From: Gemmatimonadales bacterium UBA4718
GTDB taxonomy: Bacteria > Gemmatimonadota > Gemmatimonadetes > Gemmatimonadales > Gemmatimonadaceae
Length of the DNA stretch: 10,302 nucleotides
Assembly: GCA_002404375.1 (NCBI GenBank)
Contig: DHJO01000032.1
Span: 1,912 to 12,213 of the forward strand
Reading direction: 5' to 3'
The notes beneath the pieces are model-generated. The model saw only the letters and a program-made list of their open reading frames with translations. It searched no databases and had not been told where the DNA came from. Positions within the stretch are counted from its first letter, which is position 1. Every line of letters starts with the position of its first letter. Positions 6,166-10,302 of the stretch are shown piece after piece. The translations under genes and the position numbers were made by a program.

Positions 6166-7686
6166 ATGGCAGACCAGGTTGAGCCTAGCGTGGCACCAGC
6201 TACGCGTCAACGCGCACTCGCACTCGGGCTACTCTTGCTCACTCTGGCTGCGTTAGGTGGCTGCGGCGGCGGTACTGACCAGACAGCCCCGCCCGCAGCA
6301 GCAATCAATCTAGTTCCGACGAGCCTAAGTTTCACTTCAGCGCAAAGCGGCGCAAACCCGGGCGCCCAGACGGTCAGTGTAACCAATAGCGGCGGTGGAA
6401 CGCTAAGTGGCCTCGGGGTCGGAACGATCACGTACGGAACCGGACAACCGACCGGTTGGTTGAATGCGAGCGTGAGTTCCACGACGGCGCCTGCCACGCT
6501 AACGCTCTCTGCGTCCACGGGGAATCTGGTAGCCGGGACTTACACGGCCACGGTGCCTGTCACCGGAAACGCGGCGACAAATAACCCGCAAAGCGTAGGC
6601 GTAAGCTTCGTGGTTAGCTCGCCAGCCTCGCCTTTTGCCGCAATCGCAGCAAGCGCCGGATTCTTCTACTCTTGTGGCCTCACAGCCGCTGGGGCCGTGT
6701 ATTGTTGGGGAGCGAATGTCTACGGTCAGCTCGGCGACGGAACGACGAGCGACCGTTTGGCCCCGGTCGCTGTAGTGGGGGGGCTGAGCTTCGCCAGCGT
6801 CAGCGCGGGAATCGGCCAATCGTGTGGCGTAACGACTTCAGGCGCTGGGTATTGTTGGGGATCGAATTCCCACGGTCAACTCGGCGATGGGAGCGCGACC
6901 AACCGCTCCAGTCCAGCGACTGTTGCCGGCGGTCTCGTTTTCACGAGCATAAGCGCCGGAAGCGGATACACCTGCGGTATCACCGTTTCTGGCGCCGCGT
7001 ATTGCTGGGGATACAATGCATATGGTCAGCTCGGCGACGGTACTGTTGTCGACCGCTCCACACCCGTCGCCGTAACGGGCGGCCTTAGCTTCTCGACCGT
7101 CAGTGCTGGCAGCGACCATAGCTGCGGAATTACCACAGCGAATACAGCCTATTGCTGGGGTAGGAATTTGAGCGGGAGGCTTGGTGACGGAACCACGACG
7201 GATCGCAGTAGCCCAGTGCCAGTAACGGGCGGACTAACGTTGAGCACAGTCAGTGCTGGCGGTGCGTTTTCGTGCGCGCTGGCACCGTCAGGAGCAGGGT
7301 ATTGTTGGGGAGCGAATGACCAAGGTCAACTGGGTGACGGGACTACGACAGATCGCAACACCCCGGGGCTGGTGTCCGGTGGCTTGAGCTTCGCTACGGT
7401 GAGCGCTGGATCTGGTTTTACTTGCGGAGTCACGACCGCAGCCGCCGCGTATTGTTGGGGGAACAACCTGAGAGGGTTTCTCGGGGACGGGACTACGACG
7501 AACCATGCCACTCCCGTTCCTGTCGCCGGAGGCTTGACCTTTTCCTCGCTAAGCACCGACGATGACCACACCTGCGGGATCACTACCGCACACATAGCCT
7601 ACTGTTGGGGGCAGAACTCAAGCGGAGGCCTCGGTGACGGGACCACGACGGATCGTTTTACTCCGGTTACGGTGAGGGCGCCTTAA
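6166..7686 (+). CDS. BACON-like and seven-repeat RCC1 propeller lipoprotein
   Basis: This 506-residue protein starts with a cytoplasmic-side segment and a strong hydrophobic signal (LALGLLLLTLAALGGC), with lipobox Cys33 followed by Gly residues. Residues about 47-152 form a beta-rich BACON/Ig-like domain (LVPTSLSFTSAQSGANPGAQ, LVAGTYTATVPVTG). From residue 157 to the end there are seven RCC1/ATS1-type repeats, each like SAGxxxxCGxTxxxAAYCWGxN followed by GQLGDGTTTDR and a PVxVxGGL tail. Seven repeats are the number needed to close a canonical RCC1 propeller. Each blade carries C-x9-C (first pair C170/C180), suggesting one disulfide per blade outside the cytoplasm. Bacterial RCC1 lipoproteins have no defined enzyme activity and are thought to bind proteins or surface ligands; a Ran-exchange role as in eukaryotes is not expected. 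The next gene downstream is convergent, so this is the last plus-strand gene before 7766. The fold is certain, the role unknown. Confidence 0.93.
   Translation: MADQVEPSVAPATRQRALALGLLLLTLAALGGCGGGTDQTAPPAAAINLVPTSLSFTSAQSGANPGAQTVSVTNSGGGTLSGLGVGTITYGTGQPTGWLNASVSSTTAPATLTLSASTGNLVAGTYTATVPVTGNAATNNPQSVGVSFVVSSPASPFAAIAASAGFFYSCGLTAAGAVYCWGANVYGQLGDGTTSDRLAPVAVVGGLSFASVSAGIGQSCGVTTSGAGYCWGSNSHGQLGDGSATNRSSPATVAGGLVFTSISAGSGYTCGITVSGAAYCWGYNAYGQLGDGTVVDRSTPVAVTGGLSFSTVSAGSDHSCGITTANTAYCWGRNLSGRLGDGTTTDRSSPVPVTGGLTLSTVSAGGAFSCALAPSGAGYCWGANDQGQLGDGTTTDRNTPGLVSGGLSFATVSAGSGFTCGVTTAAAAYCWGNNLRGFLGDGTTTNHATPVPVAGGLTFSSLSTDDDHTCGITTAHIAYCWGQNSSGGLGDGTTTDRFTPVTVRAP
6634..7683 (+). repeat. Seven in-frame RCC1 tandem repeats with exact 150-nt phase
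   Basis: The WG-encoding core TATTGTTGGGG, with small variations, recurs at 6700, 6850, 7000, 7150, 7300, 7450 and 7600, exactly 150 nt apart. Repeat units begin at 6634 (slightly longer), 6790, 6940, 7090, 7240, 7390 and 7540. Units 1 and 5 share an identical 19-nt block (6700-6718 and 7300-7318). The lack of any length change between units points to duplication within the gene, and perhaps recombination between units. Confidence 0.93.
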
Positions 7687-7765
7687 GCAAGTTGTGGAAG
7701 CTACTGCCCTTTGAGTGGTTTCTAAGCGAGCTCCTGATCCAAGAGCGGGAGACGGTAGGCCTTAA
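7687..7765. other. Convergent intergenic gap
   Basis: These 79 bases separate the stops of the RCC1 gene (plus) and the plug-like lipoprotein (minus). I looked for a bidirectional terminator and found only weak 4-bp inverted matches (GCTC/GAGC around 7730-7746) and no T or A run next to them. Termination here may be Rho-dependent or lie inside the genes. Confidence 0.4.
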
Positions 7766-8125
7766 TTATTTCGTCCTCACGAAGATTCCGCCACCGATCT
7801 GATGACTAGCTCCGTATAGGATCGAAGTCTGATTTGGCCGCACCCATCGAATTTCCAGGGCCCAACTCGCCGGTACCAGGCGTAACAGATCAGGGTCGGC
7901 GAGGCGAACACCGTTCAGATACGCCACCGGCACCATTTGCGTCGGTCCCTGATCGCGCACCACGAGATACTCCGGGCGCAGGTGCTCGACCGCATCGTAC
8001 ACGTTGGAATAGCGTGCCGTATTCTCGTCCAGGCGAAGTATTTCACGGCTGACCGGAATTGCCGTTGTCGAGGTATGTGCTCCGACGGTATCGCAGGAGG
8101 CGAGTCTCGTCGCTGCGAGAGTCAT
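7766..8125 (-). CDS. Small TonB-plug-like lipoprotein
   Basis: The 119-residue product starts at ATG 8125-8123. A longer frame reaching 8668 exists, but its first part is an Arg-rich shadow of the oxidoreductase. The ATG overlaps the oxidoreductase stop as TAATG, so translation is probably coupled; no separate ribosome site is visible. The N-terminus MTLAATRLASC gives a short hydrophobic stretch and a lipobox-like LASC (Cys11). The body has the pattern of the TonB-receptor plug fold: YDAVEHLRPEYL (43-54), VPVAYLNGVRLADPD (65-79), VPASWALEIRWV (84-95), SILYGASHQIGGGIFVRTK (101-119). Compare plug endings with an A-x-x-YG...G-x-I-x-V-x-T motif. No barrel follows, so it cannot be a transporter by itself. 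It resembles small plug-only proteins of Gemmatimonadota as I recall them. A role near the oxidoreductase, such as envelope anchoring, is speculation. Confidence 0.75.
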   Translation of the reverse strand: MTLAATRLASCDTVGAHTSTTAIPVSREILRLDENTARYSNVYDAVEHLRPEYLVVRDQGPTQMVPVAYLNGVRLADPDLLRLVPASWALEIRWVRPNQTSILYGASHQIGGGIFVRTK

Positions 8126-9687
8126 TACCAAGGACCGGTCGTCTTGAGATGATCCGCAAGCCTCAGGCTCAGCGCGACTAGAGTTAGTGTGGGATTGACG
8201 GCTCCCGCAGTCGGATAAACCGCGGCGCCTCCGATGTACAGGTTCGCCAGTCCGTGTACCCGACAGTTCGCATCGACGACGCCTTCCTTGGGGTCCGCGC
8301 TCATGCGCGTCGTCCCCATGTGGTGCCAGCCGCCGCTGATGAAGCTCGGCCAGCTGCGATCGTCGCTGAGGAGCCAATCGCGAATCTGCACTCGACCGGT
8401 ACCGGTGCGTCCCATCTCGCGGCCGAGCACCTCGTAGAAGGTGCGCATCGAGCGCTTGTCGAGTTCGGTCATCTGCCAATCGAGTCGCACGCGCGGCATT
8501 CCCAGCGCGTCCTTCTCCGTGCTGAGCGTCACGCGCGAATCGGGATTTGGGGCTTGTTCTTGTCTCGTGGTCAGGTGAAAGAATCGCGGAGGTCCGGACG
8601 CCCTCGGCGCTCGTCCCGCCAATGCGATGGCAATCGGCGGCGGTCCTTTTTTTCCGCCGAGCTCCCATTTGCGCATCGCGGTTATCATCGCGGTGTCGAT
8701 GAACTGAAATGTGCCCTGAACCTGGTCGGCTGGATCGCCGGGTTCGACTGACGCCGTGCCGTTAAGGATGCGATGCTCCTTCTGCGCGCTCGGCGAGAGT
8801 GCGAGCTCGCCTCTCGGCGTGTTACCCGGGAAGGCGAGCTGGTAAAGCTTGGTCTTCGTCGTCCGCGGATTCGCCACTGCTAACTCGCCGGCGGGCATCT
8901 CGAAGTGCTCCATGAAGTAGCGGCCGACGAGATCGTTGCCGTTGCCGAGACCGGTTCGAGCTTGTCGATTGGAAGCGAGAAGGAGACGCGCGTTCTGAAT
9001 GGTGTGACAGGCTAGCACGAACCGTTTCGCGCGCGCCCGCAGCTCTCTGCCATCGAAACCGCGCGCGCGCACCGACTGGACCGCGGTGAGTCCGTCGTTG
9101 GCTTCGACCTCAACGACGTTGGCGTGCGTGTAGAGATGCACGTTGGCCGAGTTGACGATCTCGCTCCGATATTTCTGGCCGAACCGCGTGGGTGGACTGA
9201 ACTGCCACATCTTGGTCCAGACGACGTGTGAGTCGTTGAGGAGCGGAACGCGATCCGGATCATCGTTCTTCCAGTCGGCGGCGTCGTACTTGTACGGTCC
9301 TAACTCGAGGACGTTCTGAGCTCGGGCGTAGAACGGATCGAGATCTTCGCGCCGAATGGGCCAGCCGCTGTGTGGCACCCAGTCGCGTTTCTCGAAATCG
9401 ATGGGTTCGTACGTTGAGCACCAGCCCGCCCAATGGTTGGTGGTACCACCGAAGAAGTGGAGCGCCGCCGCCTGGAGCGGATAATACGGCTTGCCGATTA
9501 TGTCACCGCGATAGAGTTCCTGCATTTGCGGGTCGAAGTCAAATCCCCCGCCCTCCAGCAACAGCACTTTGAGATTCGAGTTGGCGAGCTCCCGGGCGAT
9601 GGTGATGCCGGACGCTCCCGCGCCGACGATGCAGAGGTCGCCCTCGAGAAGGGCTCCGTTCTCCAGCGTTCGCGCGTCGGTGTGCAA
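8125..9687 (-). CDS. GMC-family FAD-dependent oxidoreductase (large subunit of a dehydrogenase)
   Basis: The 520-residue protein belongs to the glucose-methanol-choline family, in the branch of gluconate/fructose/sorbitol dehydrogenases and pyranose oxidases. The N-terminal Rossmann motif is CIVGAGASG (19-27), with the acidic end of strand 2 at LLLEGG. FGGTTNHWAGWC (79-90) is the family's flavin-contact loop, and LACHTIQNARLLL is the second FAD motif. The C-terminal active site has GGWHHMGTTRM (His455/His456) and GAVNPTLT (Asn498), the usual His-Asn pair. It should oxidise a sugar or alcohol hydroxyl by hydride transfer to FAD; the substrate cannot be named. It has no signal peptide, which fits export in complex with the TAT protein encoded just upstream. 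The start is TTG 9687, since no ATG exists before the Rossmann motif. It lies in the same frame as the upstream gene, 12 nt after its TAG. No cytochrome c subunit is visible nearby. Confidence 0.92.
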   Translation of the reverse strand: MHTDARTLENGALLEGDLCIVGAGASGITIARELANSNLKVLLLEGGGFDFDPQMQELYRGDIIGKPYYPLQAAALHFFGGTTNHWAGWCSTYEPIDFEKRDWVPHSGWPIRREDLDPFYARAQNVLELGPYKYDAADWKNDDPDRVPLLNDSHVVWTKMWQFSPPTRFGQKYRSEIVNSANVHLYTHANVVEVEANDGLTAVQSVRARGFDGRELRARAKRFVLACHTIQNARLLLASNRQARTGLGNGNDLVGRYFMEHFEMPAGELAVANPRTTKTKLYQLAFPGNTPRGELALSPSAQKEHRILNGTASVEPGDPADQVQGTFQFIDTAMITAMRKWELGGKKGPPPIAIALAGRAPRASGPPRFFHLTTRQEQAPNPDSRVTLSTEKDALGMPRVRLDWQMTELDKRSMRTFYEVLGREMGRTGTGRVQIRDWLLSDDRSWPSFISGGWHHMGTTRMSADPKEGVVDANCRVHGLANLYIGGAAVYPTAGAVNPTLTLVALSLRLADHLKTTGPW

Positions 9688-9699
9688 GTGAGGGAGCGG

Positions 9700-10083
9700 C
9701 TACGCCGGTGTGAGTGAGAACAGCGCGGCCTGTCTGGCTTCAGTCACCGACAGCACCCAGCCATCGACGACCACGGTGCGTCCGGTCGCAAAATCGTCGC
9801 GGACCTGATCGTCGAGTGATCCGCGATTGATGAACGGGATCCGGGGACCGTGGCCGCTGGAGAGCGCCGCGCGCAGTGCGGCGGCGGAGTTCTCGCTCGG
9901 CGTTGATGCGCGGTAACGCGCGCCGAGCTGGCGGACACGCTCGGGTCCCAGCATGCCGAGGAGCTGTGGCCGATCGACTGCGGCGTCGGGGCGATCACTC
10001 GATGCACCGCAAGCTGAATCGGCGATAGTAACAACGATGCCGAGCGCGCTTAGCTGGAGAAACCGCCTTCGATCGAGGGTCAT
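9700..10083 (-). CDS. TAT-exported small subunit / escort of the GMC oxidoreductase
   Basis: The 127-residue protein opens with a twin-arginine signal, MTLDRRRFLQLSALG, matching xRRxFLx, followed by a hydrophobic stretch to about residue 25. Cys25 sits in DSAC, a poor lipobox because of Asp at -3. The mature part includes GRTVVVDGWVLSVTEARQAALFSL (the last 24 residues before TPA), which matches the conserved C-terminal block of small subunits of fructose/gluconate-type dehydrogenases. In that family the small subunit carries the flavoprotein across the membrane through the TAT system and stays bound to it. ATG 10083 has a perfect AGGAGG (10094-10089) at 5 nt spacing, the best ribosome site in the window. 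It is the first gene of a three-gene minus-strand operon. The pairing with the GMC enzyme is strong by context and motif; the exact family name is a judgement from memory. Confidence 0.82.
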   Translation of the reverse strand: MTLDRRRFLQLSALGIVVTIADSACGASSDRPDAAVDRPQLLGMLGPERVRQLGARYRASTPSENSAAALRAALSSGHGPRIPFINRGSLDDQVRDDFATGRTVVVDGWVLSVTEARQAALFSLTPA

Positions 10084-10088
10084 CTTCG

Positions 10089-10094
10089 CCTCCT
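10089..10094 (-). promoter_or_regulatory. Strong ribosome binding site of the TAT/GMC operon
   Basis: On the minus strand the sequence reads AGGAGG, 5 nt before the ATG at 10083. This perfect Shine-Dalgarno match fixes the start of the TAT-signal protein. The two downstream genes lack comparable sites and probably depend on coupled translation. Confidence 0.85.
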
Positions 10095-10136
10095 GGAGCC
10101 GACGTCTACTAAGGTCTGGTCCTCAGCGCCGGCTCG

Positions 10137-10165
10137 AAATTATCTACAGACTAGAGATGCTGCAA
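10137..10165 (-). promoter_or_regulatory. Weak candidate promoter of the TAT/GMC operon
   Basis: On the minus strand TTGCAG (10165-10160) is followed after 15 nt by GATAAT (10144-10139), or after 17 nt by TAATTT (10142-10137). Either would start transcription near 10130, about 45-50 nt before the ATG. The -35 match is poor, so this is only the best candidate seen in the upstream region. Confidence 0.25.
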
Positions 10166-10216
10166 CGCAGGGCGCTCCAACCCGGCGCGCAGTCAACACC
10201 ACTAGCTTTCACTACC

Positions 10217-10247
10217 GGATGCGCTTGATCCAGTAGCAGGAGCATCC
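10217..10247 (+). ncRNA. Hairpin in candidate small RNA or leader
   Basis: GGATGC (10217-10222) pairs with GCATCC (10242-10247). Inside, TCC (10229-10231) can pair with GGA (10239-10241), leaving a bulge on the 5' side and a loop AGTAGCA. The hairpin ends only 2 nt before the terminator stem. Together they look like the 3' part of a structured plus-strand RNA. No coding sequence or known RNA family was recognised in it. Confidence 0.35.
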
Positions 10248-10249
10248 CC

Positions 10250-10281
10250 GAGTAGCGCCGAAGACGCCGCTACTCTTTTTT
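10250..10281 (+). terminator. Intrinsic terminator, plus strand
   Basis: GAGTAGCG (10250-10257) and CGCTACTC (10268-10275) form a perfect 8-bp stem with a 10-nt loop, followed at once by six T (10276-10281). This is a textbook Rho-independent terminator for plus-strand transcription. On the minus strand there is no T run after the hairpin. The nearest plus-strand gene upstream ends at 7686, so the transcript it stops is not explained by any gene in the window. Confidence 0.75.
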
Positions 10282-10302
10282 GTCGGCGATAAGATTGCCG
10301 TC

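Noticed and set aside
8126..8668. N-terminal extension of the plug-like gene (300-residue frame)
   Set aside because: It lies inside the oxidoreductase gene on the same strand in another frame and is Arg/His-rich low-quality sequence. The real protein starts at 8125 with a lipobox signal.
9953..10228. 91-residue plus-strand frame antisense to the TAT gene, upstream of the terminator
   Set aside because: Arg/Ser-rich composition, no domain, no ribosome site, and mostly antisense to a gene with clear motifs. The terminator may still belong to a non-coding antisense RNA.

Overview
The window is a GC-rich bacterial chromosome segment. Its gene families suggest a soil-type Gemmatimonadota or Acidobacteriota relative: PD40/TolB-like propeller lipoproteins, a BACON-plus-RCC1 lipoprotein, an ECF sigma/zinc-finger anti-sigma/TPR-CHAT operon, a TAT small subunit with a GMC flavoprotein, and a small TonB-plug-like lipoprotein. 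This assignment is inferred from family content, not from a marker gene. Almost every product carries an export signal, so the region is mainly cell-envelope biology.

Left part (1-4888). A lipoprotein gene that runs off the left edge (minus strand, start at 598) diverges from a tightly coupled three-gene operon on the plus strand. The operon encodes an ECF sigma factor (731-1396), a membrane-bound HxxxCxxC anti-sigma factor with an extracytoplasmic fibronectin-III-like domain (1389-2000), and a 962-residue TPR-CHAT protein with an intact His/Cys protease dyad and a lipoprotein-type signal (2000-4888). The genes overlap by 8 and 1 nt. The arrangement suggests a signalling unit in which the CHAT protease could act on the anti-sigma factor. 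That is a hypothesis, but it echoes the known logic of TPR-CHAT proteases that control a sigma factor.

Middle part (4889-7686). A second TolB-like propeller lipoprotein (5030-6001) is a paralogue of the gene cut by the left edge, so the operon is flanked by two related genes pointing outward. It is followed by an RCC1-type seven-repeat lipoprotein (6166-7686) whose repeats keep an exact 150-nt phase and whose every blade carries a C-x9-C pair.

Right part (7766-10302). This is a separate minus-strand operon, convergent with the RCC1 gene: a TAT-signal small subunit (10083-9700), a GMC-family FAD oxidoreductase without its own signal peptide (9687-8125, TTG start), and a 119-residue plug-like lipoprotein (8125-7766) joined by a TAATG overlap. 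The likely picture is an exported sugar or alcohol dehydrogenase carried out by its TAT partner. Upstream of this operon lies a plus-strand intrinsic terminator with a second hairpin. No plus-strand gene precedes it for about 2.5 kb, so it may belong to a small RNA or to the attenuated leader of a gene beyond the window. I saw no tRNA, rRNA, CRISPR array, transposase or insertion sequence.
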